The notes under the pieces were generated by a model. The model was not told where the DNA came from. It ran no database searches and saw nothing but the letters and a program-made list of their open reading frames with translations. A DNA stretch of 64,000 bases from Fuscovulum blasticum DSM 2131 (lineage in GTDB: Bacteria > Pseudomonadota > Alphaproteobacteria > Rhodobacterales > Rhodobacteraceae): NCBI RefSeq assembly GCF_003034965.1, contig NZ_PZKE01000007.1, positions 1-64,000 of the forward strand, read 5' to 3'. Made by a program: the position numbers and the translations under genes. How positions within the stretch are numbered: position 1 is the first letter of the stretch; each line of letters begins with the position of its first letter. Below are positions 10,472 to 19,497 of the stretch, one piece after another.

Positions 10472-12042
10472 CGCGCCAGGGCCAGAAGGGCATCAAGGTC
10501 CAGATCGGCTTCCAACTGGTCGGCCAAAGCGTCCAGTGTGCGGTCCACCTGCTCCTCATGGTCAAGTCCGGATGCCCGCCCGCCCATCGCGGCCAGCCAG
10601 TGCCGGCGATAGCCGTCGGCGCCGAAGATGCCGTGGATGTAGCCGCCCATCACCCGCCCATCCGCCGATATGGCACCCTCGGGCACGCCATCCAGCCGCA
10701 GCCAGGGCCGGTCCAGCCCTGCGCCGGTGGTGCGGCCCATGTGCATCTCATATCCGGTGACGCGGGTGCCTGATCGCGCATCGGTCGCCACGACCTCAAC
10801 CAGCTTCTTGTCGCGGGTCATGGTCGTTTCCACCTCAAGCAACCCCAGGCCGGCGGTTTCGCCGGCCGGCCCTTCCAGCCCCTCGGGGTCGCGAACCACG
10901 CGGCCCAGCATCTGGAAGCCGGCACAAATGCCCACCACGCGGCCGCCCCTGCGGTGATGCGCCAGGATGTCGATGTCCCAGCCCTGTTTGCGCAGCGCCT
11001 CCAGCGCCGACCGCGTGGTCTTCGACCCGGGCAGCAGCACCACATCCGCATTGGCCGGGATCGGCTGGCCGGGTTTTACCCAGCGCAGGTCCACCCCCGG
11101 CTCGGCTGACAGCGGATCAAGGTCGTCGAAATTCGCCACCCGGTCGATTTGCGGCACGGCGACGACCAGCCCCCCGCCCGCGCTGCGCCCCGGCCGTTCC
11201 AGCGCCAGCGCATCTTCGGCCGGCAGCAGCGCCGCCGCATCAAACCAGCGCGCGGCACCCAGAAAGGGCCAGCCGGTGACATTTGTCATGGTGCGGCAGG
11301 CCGGTTCGTAAAGCGCAAACTGGCCCCGGAACTTGTTGACCAGAAACCCCCGGATGCGCGCGCGTTCTGCGGGCGTGTGCAGCAGCCAGCTTCCGACCAC
11401 CGCCGCCATGGCGCCGCCGCGGTCATTGTCGGTCAGCAGCACCACCGGCAAGTCGGCAGCCCCGGCGAACAGCATGTTGGCGATGTCGGACCGCCGCAGA
11501 TGGGTTTCGGTGCCCGATCCGGCGCCTTCGACCAGCACCAGATCGGCTTCGGCCGCCACCCGCCGATAGCTGTCCAGCACGGCGGGCAGCAGCAGCGGTT
11601 TCAGCCCGTGGTAATGCCGCGCCGGCCAGTTCCCCAGCGCGCGCCCCCGCAGCACCACCTGAGAGCCGACCATCGCCTGTGGCTTCAGCAACACCGGGTT
11701 CATGTGGACCGAGGGCGCCAGCCCCGCTGCCCGTGCCTGCAACGCCTGCGCCCGGCCGATTTCGCCGCGCTGGGGCGCTCCGTCCGCATCGGGCGGCAGG
11801 TCGCTGTCGGCCGTGACGGCGGCGTTGTTCGACATGTTCTGCGCCTTGAACGGCGCCACCTTCAGCCCGCGCCGGGCATAGGCGCGGCACAGGCCCGCCA
11901 CCAGCAGGCTTTTGCCCACGTCCGAACTGGTGCCCTGGATCATCAGCGCGCGGCCCCGTCGCGGCGGCGGCGGGTCCAGCAGGGGCACCTCGATCTTGGG
12001 CAGCGGCGGCAGGGCATCGTCGGGCGGCTGGGGGGCGGTCAT
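10468..12042 (-). CDS. cobQ: Cobyric acid synthase, first tandem copy
   Basis: 524-aa paralogue of the following gene. It has the same two domains: ATPase with GTSSDVGKS (37-45) and FKAQNMSNN, and glutaminase with GICAGFQMLG (C373) and HGIF. It differs by a proline-rich N-terminal extension of about 30 residues and an insertion of about 12 residues (SDLPPDADGAPQ) just before GEIGRAQ, close to the nucleotide site. All catalytic residues I can identify are kept, so it is probably active, perhaps with altered amidation order or substrate. ATG 12042 overlaps the cobB stop (ATGA). The duplication fits an in-place tandem event followed by divergence. Confidence 0.92.
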   Translation of the reverse strand: MTAPQPPDDALPPLPKIEVPLLDPPPPRRGRALMIQGTSSDVGKSLLVAGLCRAYARRGLKVAPFKAQNMSNNAAVTADSDLPPDADGAPQRGEIGRAQALQARAAGLAPSVHMNPVLLKPQAMVGSQVVLRGRALGNWPARHYHGLKPLLLPAVLDSYRRVAAEADLVLVEGAGSGTETHLRRSDIANMLFAGAADLPVVLLTDNDRGGAMAAVVGSWLLHTPAERARIRGFLVNKFRGQFALYEPACRTMTNVTGWPFLGAARWFDAAALLPAEDALALERPGRSAGGGLVVAVPQIDRVANFDDLDPLSAEPGVDLRWVKPGQPIPANADVVLLPGSKTTRSALEALRKQGWDIDILAHHRRGGRVVGICAGFQMLGRVVRDPEGLEGPAGETAGLGLLEVETTMTRDKKLVEVVATDARSGTRVTGYEMHMGRTTGAGLDRPWLRLDGVPEGAISADGRVMGGYIHGIFGADGYRRHWLAAMGGRASGLDHEEQVDRTLDALADQLEADLDLDALLALAR

Positions 12043-13367
12043 GTGGCGGCGCCTTCGGTGGCGATCAGGTGGAAGAAGCTGCCCGAGACATGGCCCCGCG
12101 TGCTGCCGGTTTCCTGCACCGGGTTTCCCGAGGCATCGGTGGCCCGTGCCAGCGGCGCGTCGGGCTGGGCCAGGATCGAGGAATAGTGGAACTCATGCCC
12201 CCGCAGCGCGGTGCCGGGGGCATGGCCCGGCATCGGGGCCACCAGCGTGGCGCGGCGGTAGCCAAGGTGCAGGCGGCGGACCTGGTAGCTGGTAACCAGC
12301 CCCAGAAGGCCCGCCATCCGGTGACTGGTCCCCGAGGCATCCACCAGCGCCTCGCCCAGCACCATGTAACCGCCACATTCGCCATGGACGGGTTTGGTCT
12401 GCGCATGTCGGCGCAGGCCGGACAGGAAGGTTTCGGCCGCCGCCAGCCGCCCGGTGTGCAACTCGGGGTACCCTCCGGGCAACCAGACCAGATCGGCCGA
12501 GGGATCGGGGGCCTGATCGTCGAGAGGCGAGAACGGCAGCACTTCGGCCCCCGCCCGGCGCCAGCCTTCCAGCAGATGGCGATAGACGAAAGAGAACGCC
12601 ACGTCGCGCGCCAGCGCGATGCGCTGCGCCGGCGGCAGGGGCCAGGCCCCGGCCGGGGGCGGGCCGGCTGACCGGGCGGCACCGATCAGCGCGGCCAGAT
12701 CGGCATGGTCACGCACGAAGGCCCCCAGCCGGGCGATCAGCGCCTCAAGCCGGGGATGTTCGTCTGCCTGCACCAGGCCAAGGTGACGTTCCGGCAGGCT
12801 GAGATCGCTGCGGCGGGGCAGGGCGGCCAGCACGGGAATGTCCAGTCGCGCCATCTCTTCGCGGACCATCACCTCATGCCGGGCACCGGCGACGTTGTTC
12901 AGGATCACGCCCGCCAGCGGCGGCGCATCGGGGTGGCGGGCGAACCCCAGCGCAACGGCCGCGGCCGATTGTGCCTGGCCTTCGACGTTCAGCACCAGAA
13001 CTACAGGCCAACCGCAAATCCGGGCCATTTCGGCGGATGAGCCGCGGCCGCGGCGTCCGGCCTTCGAGGTGCCGTCGTAAAGACCCATAGAGCCTTCGGC
13101 GATCACCAGATCGGCGCCATCGGCCTGATGCCGGACCGCATCCATCAGGCTTTGGTCCATCGCCCAGGAATCAAGGTTGAAGGACGGCCGTCCGGCTGCC
13201 AGGCCGTGAAAGGCGGTGTCGATGTAATCGGGACCGTTCTTGAAGGGTTGCACGACAAGCCCCCGATCACGCAAGGCCCGCAACAGGCCCAACGTCACGG
13301 TTGTCTTGCCTGCGCCCGAATTCGGGGCCGCGATCACCAGCCCCCCGGGCCAATCCGTCATGGCCAA
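12039..13367 (-). CDS. cobB: Cobyrinic/hydrogenobyrinic acid a,c-diamide synthase
   Basis: 442-aa glutamine-dependent amidotransferase acting just before CobQ in corrin synthesis. The N-terminal CbiA-type ATPase has NSGAGKTT (16-23), GPDYID and EGSMGLYDG. The C-terminal GATase1-like domain has GECGGYMVLG (C331) and HEFHYS. ATG 13367 and ATG 13361 are both possible. First gene of a three-gene operon coupled by ATGA overlaps and led by a cobalamin riboswitch about 120 bp upstream. The gene order cobB-cobQ-cobQ puts consecutive amidation steps on one transcript. Confidence 0.93.
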   Translation of the reverse strand: MAMTDWPGGLVIAAPNSGAGKTTVTLGLLRALRDRGLVVQPFKNGPDYIDTAFHGLAAGRPSFNLDSWAMDQSLMDAVRHQADGADLVIAEGSMGLYDGTSKAGRRGRGSSAEMARICGWPVVLVLNVEGQAQSAAAVALGFARHPDAPPLAGVILNNVAGARHEVMVREEMARLDIPVLAALPRRSDLSLPERHLGLVQADEHPRLEALIARLGAFVRDHADLAALIGAARSAGPPPAGAWPLPPAQRIALARDVAFSFVYRHLLEGWRRAGAEVLPFSPLDDQAPDPSADLVWLPGGYPELHTGRLAAAETFLSGLRRHAQTKPVHGECGGYMVLGEALVDASGTSHRMAGLLGLVTSYQVRRLHLGYRRATLVAPMPGHAPGTALRGHEFHYSSILAQPDAPLARATDASGNPVQETGSTRGHVSGSFFHLIATEGAAT

Positions 13368-13489
13368 AGCCCAGGAACCGGCGAAAGAGTTTCAGGCGGC
13401 ATGTCGTCCCTCATGTTCAGGGACAAGGTGGAAGGGCGGGTGCAGCCACGGCCAGACCCGACACCGGAACACCCCGTCCGGTCAGCGTC

Positions 13490-13685
13490 GTTCGGCGCTG
13501 GCAGGTCTCCCGGCTTGCGGATCTCAGGGGGGGCTTGCCCCTGGCGGTAACCCTGCCTTCCCGGCCGGTCAGGCCAGTGGCGGTGGGTGACCTGTCCGGT
13601 CACGGTCGCGGGGGCGGCTGTGTTCTGGGCCAGGCGGCCACGGACACATTCCCTTTTCACCTGTCATGAAGACAGGCACCAGCCG
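13490..13685 (-). promoter_or_regulatory. Cobalamin (B12) riboswitch
   Basis: On the minus strand the region carries the hallmark elements in order: GGTGCC near 13680, GGTGAAAAGGGAA, the GCCCCCGCGACCGTGA junction, GCCACTGG, GGGAAGGC, and the B12 box with GCAAGCCGGGAGACCTGCC (about 13501-13520). It precedes cobB, whose start is about 120 nt downstream, so adenosylcobalamin should repress the operon. A TTGACA hexamer on the minus strand at 13714-13719 is a candidate -35 element. The IS3-like insertion begins only about 150 bp upstream. Confidence 0.95.
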
Positions 13686-13879
13686 GGCGGTGATGCGCCC
13701 GTCGCGTTCAGGTTGTCAAGCCCGCCCCGGATGCCGCAGCAATTGGCCGCAATCCGGCCCGGCTGCAGGCGGCTGATCCTGCGAGAATGGCGACCGCGCG
13801 CGGTCCTGTGCTGAGGTCGCCATGCCGGCTAAGCTTGAGCTCCTCCTCGATCCTTGGACAGTTCTCCGGCTGATTTAAG

Positions 13880-14731
13880 CTACGGCCTGCACCTGCTGAT
13901 CGGTTTCGATTGTGTTGAAGTAGACACGGCGGGCGGCTGTCCGCCATGGGCGGCGTGGGGCCGCTGGTGATTGTAGAAGGTGATCCATCGGCCTACGCCG
14001 GCCTTTGCCTGCGAGCCGGTCTCCCAGGCGTGCAGATAGACGCATTCATCCTTCAGGGACCGCCAGAGACGCTTGATGAAAATGTTGTCGAGGCAGCGCC
14101 CCTTGCCGTCCATCGAGATCCGGGTGCCGACCCGTTTCAGTCGGTCGGTCCAGGCGAAGGACGTGAACTGCGATCCCTGATCGGTGTTCATGATCTCGGG
14201 CGGGCCGAACTTGTGGACTGCCTCGTTCAGCGCCTCGACGCAAAAGTCGGCTTCCAACGTGTTCGAGATGCGCCAGGCCAGAACCTTCCGGGTGTGCCAG
14301 TCCATGATGGCGACCAGATAGAGGAAGCCCCGACGCATGGGCAGGTAGGTGATATCGGCGCACCAGACCTGATTGGGCCGCTCCACCCGCAGACCGCCCG
14401 GAAGATAGGGGTAGGTCTTGTGGTCCTTCGCGGGCTTTCTGGTGTCAGGCCTCTGGTAGATCGGCATCAGGCGCATCAGTCGCCGGATGCGCTTGTCGTT
14501 CACAACATGGCCCTCGTTCTGCAAATGCCATGTCATCTGCTGTACACCGTAGAACGGTTTCTCGAAGAACTGCTTGTCGATCACCACCATGATGTCGAGG
14601 TTCATGGCCGTCTCGCCCATCAGTTCGTAGTAGAACGACGACCGCGAGATCGACAGCAGGCGGCATTGCGCCCCGACTGACAGGCTCGGGTGGTTCTTGT
14701 CGACCATCCCGCGACTCACTTGCCGATCCAA
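13880..14731 (-). CDS. IS3-family transposase OrfB, catalytic residue lost
   Basis: 283-aa DDE transposase with an N-terminal HTH_21-like part and an rve integrase core. The first aspartate is in WCADITYLP and the second in NTDQGSQFTS. Exactly 35 residues later, where the family has Glu in a NIFIERLW context, this protein has Lys (NIFIKRLW; codon at 14072-14074, GAG to AAG). The DD(35)E triad is therefore DD(35)K and strand transfer should be abolished. It is normally made as an OrfAB fusion by -1 frameshifting from orfA, which overlaps here by 16 bp. Confidence 0.92.
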   Translation of the reverse strand: MDRQVSRGMVDKNHPSLSVGAQCRLLSISRSSFYYELMGETAMNLDIMVVIDKQFFEKPFYGVQQMTWHLQNEGHVVNDKRIRRLMRLMPIYQRPDTRKPAKDHKTYPYLPGGLRVERPNQVWCADITYLPMRRGFLYLVAIMDWHTRKVLAWRISNTLEADFCVEALNEAVHKFGPPEIMNTDQGSQFTSFAWTDRLKRVGTRISMDGKGRCLDNIFIKRLWRSLKDECVYLHAWETGSQAKAGVGRWITFYNHQRPHAAHGGQPPAVSTSTQSKPISRCRP

Positions 14732-15008
14732 GGCTTGAGCTTTCGTGACAAAAAATCGTTGGCCACAGCCAGCTCCCCGATCTTCGCGTGCAGCGCTCGC
14801 ACCGTATCTTCGTCGACCTCAGGGGATTTCTTGCCGCCCCGCTCGAAGATGTCCGCCGCGCCGTCCAGCAAAGCTTTCTTCCATTGGTGGATCATCGTCG
14901 GATGCACGCCGTATTCGGCGCCCAGTTCCGACACTGTGCGCTCGCCCTTCACGGCCTCTAGCGCTACGCGGGCCTTGAATCCCGCGCATGGTTCCTGCGT
15001 TTCTTCAT
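14716..15008 (-). pseudogene. IS3-family OrfA, frameshifted
   Basis: Helix-turn-helix protein of IS3 elements. The downstream frame (14716-14952) reads KGERTVSELGAEYGVHPTMIHQWKKALLDG and continues to a Lys-rich end. The natural start MKKRRNH lies at 15008 in another frame that stops at 14964. One base is missing near 14983-14990, where a family-like sequence would read NHxAGFKARVALEAVKGE across the junction. Only a short product from the ATG at 14952 remains possible, lacking the first part of the HTH. Confidence 0.82.
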
Positions 15009-15348
15009 GCCCTGATCTCCTCGTTCTTGGAGACCAGCAGCCGTCAGATCATAGCTTCCGTCACTGTCCGATTTTCGGGGGGAGCTCATGAGGGAAGGGC
15101 TGGCGTACCAGTGCAGCCCATGCGTACGACGATCCGTTCTGCATGTATGGGATAACTCGTCTCCACTGGCTGACCGCGCAAAAGGGTTTTGGTACGCCAA
15201 GAAACATGCTCGACAACTGTATAAAGGCGCCATCACACATATTCAAAGCGAAGGCGGCAAATGGATTTGCTTACGCCTGGTTCGAAGTGGAACTCTCAAA
15301 CGTTCCGATGTAAGTTTGCTGAGAACAATAAAAGAACAGGATAACCCA

Positions 15349-17013
15349 GTGACAGAGGCTGTGAGGTTCACGAAACGCTATGGCGACGTTGGGAAGGCCA
15401 AATCTGACGGGGCAACCTACACACCCAGAGCTCTTGCTGACTTCGTGGCCGCCCGCATCCTAGCAACCGCCGACCTTGCATCTGGACGGGCCATAAGGGT
15501 TCTTGACCCTGCCATAGGACACGGCGAGTTGCTCCTCGCTCTACTGGACCGAATTGATGGGCCTGTCGAAGTCTTCGGATTTGAGACAGACCATTTGGCG
15601 TTGGCTGAGGCTCGCAGGCGCCTGTCTCGCGAACATCCACAGGCTGCCCTAAACCTTCGCCTTGGCAGCTTCTTGGACCATGTGCTTGACGACTTCACGG
15701 ACGGGCTGTTCGGCAGCCCGGAACGTTATCACATCATCATCGCCAACCCACCGTATGTACGTACACAAATCATGGGTGCCGACCGTGCGCAGCAACTCGC
15801 CCAGCAGTTTGGGCTGACCGGGCGCGTCGACCTGTACCACGCCTTTCTGCTTGGCATGGCGACAGTTTTGGCACCCGAAGGTGCGGCGGGGTTCATCGTT
15901 TCAAACCGATTCATGACGACAAAGGGCGGCGCATCCGCGCGCGCCGAGATGATGACTGGCCTCAGGCTGCGCGAAGTTTATGACTTAGGCGACACAAAGC
16001 TGTTCGATGCTGCAGTGCTGCCTGCCGTGCTTATCGCTCGTGGCGCAGGTGTGGAGGCTGCCGCGCCGTCCTTCTTGACAATCTACCAGACAAAAGACGA
16101 GCCTGCGCATACGGCCGCTGACCCGATAGAAGCCCTTGGGAAACAAGGCGCGGTGGCTGTTCCCGATGGCCGGACCTTCCTCGTTCAACACGGGACGCTG
16201 GACACGGGTGGGGATCCCGCCGGGGTGTGGCGTCTGGCGTCGGCAGGCGTGGAAAGCTGGTTGGCAACCGTGGAAAGGCACACTTGGGGCACCTTCCGCG
16301 ACATTGGCAAGATCAGGGTCGGGATCAAGACGTGCGCCGACAAGGTGTTCCTGCCCAAGAAATGGGAACGCGAGCTTGAGCTGCACCGACCTCTGACGAC
16401 GCACCACAACGCGCGGCGCTTTCGGCCCGAGCCACACAACCGGCTGGTCCTGTACCCGCACCACGCGGTTGATGGCAAAAAGCAAGCCGTGGACCTGTCA
16501 CAGTACCCGGCCAGCCTCACATACCTTGAGCAGCACCGGCGGACCCTGGAGGACCGCAGCTATGTAATTGAGGCCGGGCGACAGTGGTATGAAATCTGGG
16601 TACCGCAGAACCCGGCGGATTGGCCCGGGCCGAAGCTGGTGTTCCGAGATATTTCCGAGCAGCCCACCTTCTGGATGGACCTTGAGGGGACGGTTGTGAA
16701 TGGCGACTGCTACTGGCTGACCGGCGATGAGGACCTGTTGTGGCTCGCGGTGGGCGTGGCCAACTCCACCTTCATCGAGCGCTTCTATGACCTCCGCTTC
16801 AATAACAAGCTCTATGCGGGGCGGCGGCGGTTCATCACGCAGTATGTCGAGCAGTTCCCCCTCCCTGACCCCGCCAGCAGCGGCGCACGAGAGATTGTGA
16901 CTGCCTGTCGTGACCTGTACGCCCGGATGGCCGATGGCCCAGACCCAGCGCTTGAGCAGCGTATTGACAGAATGGTGTGGGCAGCGTTCGGACTACCTGT
17001 CGAAGAAGTCTGA
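15349..17013 (+). CDS. Type II N6-adenine DNA methyltransferase
   Basis: 554-aa methyltransferase from GTG 15349, which has AGG eight bases upstream; the frame stays open back to 15088 inside the IS end. Motif I is VLDPAIGHGELL and the catalytic motif is NPPYV (N133-Y136 from this start), typical of gamma-class N6-adenine enzymes with an Eco57I-like catalytic domain. The long C-terminal part (about 250-550) should hold the target recognition region. It overlaps tail-to-tail by 21 bp with the restriction endonuclease. It would protect the cognate site in host DNA. The recognition sequence cannot be read from the protein. The IS3 insertion immediately upstream may have replaced the native promoter. 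Confidence 0.88.
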   Translation: MTEAVRFTKRYGDVGKAKSDGATYTPRALADFVAARILATADLASGRAIRVLDPAIGHGELLLALLDRIDGPVEVFGFETDHLALAEARRRLSREHPQAALNLRLGSFLDHVLDDFTDGLFGSPERYHIIIANPPYVRTQIMGADRAQQLAQQFGLTGRVDLYHAFLLGMATVLAPEGAAGFIVSNRFMTTKGGASARAEMMTGLRLREVYDLGDTKLFDAAVLPAVLIARGAGVEAAAPSFLTIYQTKDEPAHTAADPIEALGKQGAVAVPDGRTFLVQHGTLDTGGDPAGVWRLASAGVESWLATVERHTWGTFRDIGKIRVGIKTCADKVFLPKKWERELELHRPLTTHHNARRFRPEPHNRLVLYPHHAVDGKKQAVDLSQYPASLTYLEQHRRTLEDRSYVIEAGRQWYEIWVPQNPADWPGPKLVFRDISEQPTFWMDLEGTVVNGDCYWLTGDEDLLWLAVGVANSTFIERFYDLRFNNKLYAGRRRFITQYVEQFPLPDPASSGAREIVTACRDLYARMADGPDPALEQRIDRMVWAAFGLPVEEV

Positions 17014-18027
17014 CGGCAGCGGTATCTGGAGCTTCTTGTTGAGGACCTTTCCGCCAAACTGCGGGAAGCGAGAGAAGAAGCTAGCCCCTGTCGTCAGGTA
17101 CAGGTGCGTCAGAGTGACCTCAGCCCCGTTAGTATGGGCATAGAACAGGGCATAGCGAACGTCGCAGTGGCGGACCTGCGTTCCGGCGATCTGCGGAACG
17201 TCCAGAGGCTCCTCACTGGCCGGTCTCACCAAGCCAAGGTCGATGGTTGGTGAGGTCTGTAGCTTGACCTCCAGCAACTGGTTCCGAACATCGGGAAAGC
17301 GCCCATCGTCGCGGTAATCGGCATAGCCCAGAAGCTCGCAGACGATGCGGTGCAGCGCGGCGCCCCTGTTACGCTCCTGATCCCAACCCGCATCAGGGAA
17401 GGACTGGCCAACCGCGCCGCGCAACCTCTCGAAAACTTCGCCAATTGGCAGGAGGAGGCCGTGTGCGGGATGGTGTATCGGGCTCACGGTCTGGGCTAGG
17501 TTCGCCCAGGCCCGGGTGTGGGGCAGGAGGGAGTCGGTGTCGGTCGGGGAGGTCAACTCCTCGGATGCCAACCCCGGGATCAGCCTCGCCTGATATTTCT
17601 GTGTCAGGGTGCCAGTGGTGTCGAGCTGCGCCAGCTCCTCGCCGTTGACGACCTTTACCCGTACGATTTGGTCTGCGTCATCGACACGCAGGATGACATA
17701 GCGGCGCGTCGGGGAGAGCTCCTCGTTCCAGACTTGGAGGTTGTTAGACTTCTGGGCATAGGTGTCGAACATCTGGCCGACAAAGCGGGGTTGGGTCTTC
17801 TTGAAGCTTGGGGGCACAGGGTAGCCCAAAGCGCGACAGACGTTCTCTTTGATCACCTTTGATCGTGTCCGGAGGGCCAAGCCGGCCAGGCTGATACCCC
17901 GTAGCCGCTCGTCCAGCAGCCCCTCAAGTTCGGGTGTGGGTATCCACAGGTCGGGGTCGCCAATTTCAATGGGATCGTAAATCGTAAGAGCACTATCGGC
18001 GATTGCTCGCGCGTAATCCTGACTCAT
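16993..18027 (-). CDS. Probable type II restriction endonuclease
   Basis: 344-aa protein convergent with the methyltransferase. A PD-(D/E)xK nuclease signature is visible as FPD (D246), then EVK (E253, K255) in FPDVRNQLLEVKLQ, preceded by a helix bearing RGAALHRIVCELLGY. This is the arrangement of many type II endonucleases, and the pairing with a DNA methyltransferase makes restriction the most economical function. Family membership is not certain. Start ATG 18027 lies in an AT-richer stretch that may be its promoter. Both genes look intact. Confidence 0.8.
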   Translation of the reverse strand: MSQDYARAIADSALTIYDPIEIGDPDLWIPTPELEGLLDERLRGISLAGLALRTRSKVIKENVCRALGYPVPPSFKKTQPRFVGQMFDTYAQKSNNLQVWNEELSPTRRYVILRVDDADQIVRVKVVNGEELAQLDTTGTLTQKYQARLIPGLASEELTSPTDTDSLLPHTRAWANLAQTVSPIHHPAHGLLLPIGEVFERLRGAVGQSFPDAGWDQERNRGAALHRIVCELLGYADYRDDGRFPDVRNQLLEVKLQTSPTIDLGLVRPASEEPLDVPQIAGTQVRHCDVRYALFYAHTNGAEVTLTHLYLTTGASFFSRFPQFGGKVLNKKLQIPLPSDFFDR

Positions 18028-18099
18028 CGTGCCTCAACATTCTCAAGTTCTTTAGAAGGCTAGCAGTTGGATCAGTGATCCTCTAGGTTCCAGACTCAA

Positions 18100-18854
18100 T
18101 CAAGTCCACCAGATGATGACGGCTGCGATTGCGACGGCTCATGCGAAGTTGATGGCGAGTTTGTCGTATCGGGTGGCGATGCGTCGCCAGTCCTTGAGAC
18201 GGCAGAAGGCCCGTTCGATCAGGTTCCTGTCTCGTTAGGCTTGGGTGTCGTAGGGGATAGGGAGTTTTTGTGACTTGGTCGAGGGGATGACGGCCTCGGT
18301 TTTGGCTGCGGCCAGACGGTCTCGCAGGCTGTTCGCGTCATACCCCTTGTCGGCGAGAAGACGGTTCGGCGCGGGGCATTTGTCCAGAAGCGTCGGAGCT
18401 TCGGAAATGTCGGCGTGGTTTCCGGGGCTGAGGGTGAAGGCCACGGCCCGCCCGCAACCATCTGTCAGGGCATGGATCTTGGTGGTTGGACCGCCACGCG
18501 AGCGCCCGATGGCCTGAACTTTCGCCCCCCTTTTCCGCCGTGTGCGGAGCGATGCGCGCGAACGGCGGTGCTGTAGATGCTGAGATCGCCCGGCAGTTCC
18601 GCCTGCGCCGCAAGGGTTGCGAAGATGCGGCCCCAGAGGCCGCGATGGCTCCATGGGTTGAAACGGTTGTAGATCGTAGTGGAAGGGCCGTAATCGGCCG
18701 GGCAATCCTCCCACCGGCAGCCGACCCGCAGCACATGGATGATGCCGCTGATGACGCGCCGGTCATCCACCCGCCGCGCGCCCGGTTGGTTCGAGGGCAA
18801 CAGCGGCTCAATCGCCGCCCAAGCACGGCCCGATAGCCAAAATCCCGCCGACAT
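18100..18854 (-). pseudogene. IS5-family (IS427 group) transposase, two nonsense codons
   Basis: The first frame (from ATG 18854, preceded by GGGAGGTGAG) reads LSGRAWAAIEPLLP and RVGCRWEDCPADYG. The second continues as AIGRSRGGPTTKIHALTDG, so expression needs the frameshift usual in this group near GGKGG. The C-terminal part is broken by TAA at 18235-18237 (expected Tyr in YDTQAYRDRN) and TGA at 18139-18141, before the natural end at 18100-18102. Sequence beyond each stop still encodes family-like residues (LIERAFCRLKDWRRIATRYDK). The third catalytic residue lies after the first stop, so the protein should be inactive. Ends are probably near 18093 and 18945, with weak inverted repeats. Confidence 0.88.
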
Positions 18855-19008
18855 GACTCACCTCCCTGCGAAACATGGCAACCCGTCCATGTCCATCCGA
18901 AAATCCACCGGCCCAGTCGCAAGCTAAATCCTAAAATTGCCTGAGGGGGATATCATCTTGGGCCCCTTTCCATTGCTCTGCTGAATGCGTGGTATGGCGT
19001 ATCGGTCA

Positions 19009-19497
19009 TCAACATGCCGCGACTTCCATCGCCTTGACGAGCTGGATCAGATTTTTGATGGGATAGTCTGCGAGCAGGACCAGACTACTGACCGCGCCGT
19101 GGACATGAATGCAGCGTATGTCCGCCGAGGATGGTGATCTTGCAGGGGCCGCGTTTCCTATCGGAGCTTCCTCAATACGGACCTGAGCGAAGGAATTGAT
19201 CGGTCGTTCGGCTTCTTCGTCGGAATTGCTCTTTGCCCACCATTTATAGATGAGAGATCGCGCAAGCTGACCCTCCGGTTCGACTTGCTGGACAGCCAAT
19301 TCGCCAGCGTCCAATTTTTCAATGATGAAATTATTGAAACCAGGCGGCCAGATGTGGCGCCCGGTCGAGCTGATGGGAATCGTGAAGCCGAATGGCTGGA
19401 AGGGGGATTGTCTTCGGCCATGCTGTCCTCCGGGTTCGGGGCAGCATAGCACGGGCGCAGACCCGTCTTCAGAGCCTGCGGGCGGGGTCAGATGCAA
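19009..19497 (-). pseudogene. IS66-like TnpA fragment, degraded
   Basis: Reading frame with the architecture of IS66-family OrfA: an HTH-like segment around IIEKLDAGELAVQQV and RSLIYKWWAK, a linker with FAQVRIEEAP, and the C-terminal strand-helix signature DYPIKNLIQLVKAME. The N-terminal part seems to switch frame, because a start-like MAEDNPP occurs at 19421 in another frame. No OrfB or OrfC follows; the IS5 remnant begins about 60 bp away. It is interpreted as the relic of an IS66 element cut by later insertions. Confidence 0.6.

Larger units (their letters stand above)
13836..15088 (-). mobile_element. IS3-family insertion sequence, inactivated
   Basis: About 1.25 kb with overlapping orfA and orfB on the minus strand. 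The ends share an imperfect inverted repeat: TGAGCTCC...TTGGACAGT inward from 13836, and TGAGCTCC...TCGGACAGT inward from 15088. A target duplication is not evident. orfA is frameshifted and the orfB transposase has lost its catalytic glutamate, so the copy should not transpose by itself. It separates the cob operon's upstream region from the restriction-modification genes. Confidence 0.82.

Noticed and set aside
15088-15348. N-terminal extension of the methyltransferase into the IS3 end
   Set aside because: The sequence lacks similarity to methyltransferases, while GTG 15349 has a spaced AGG and starts just before the conserved region.
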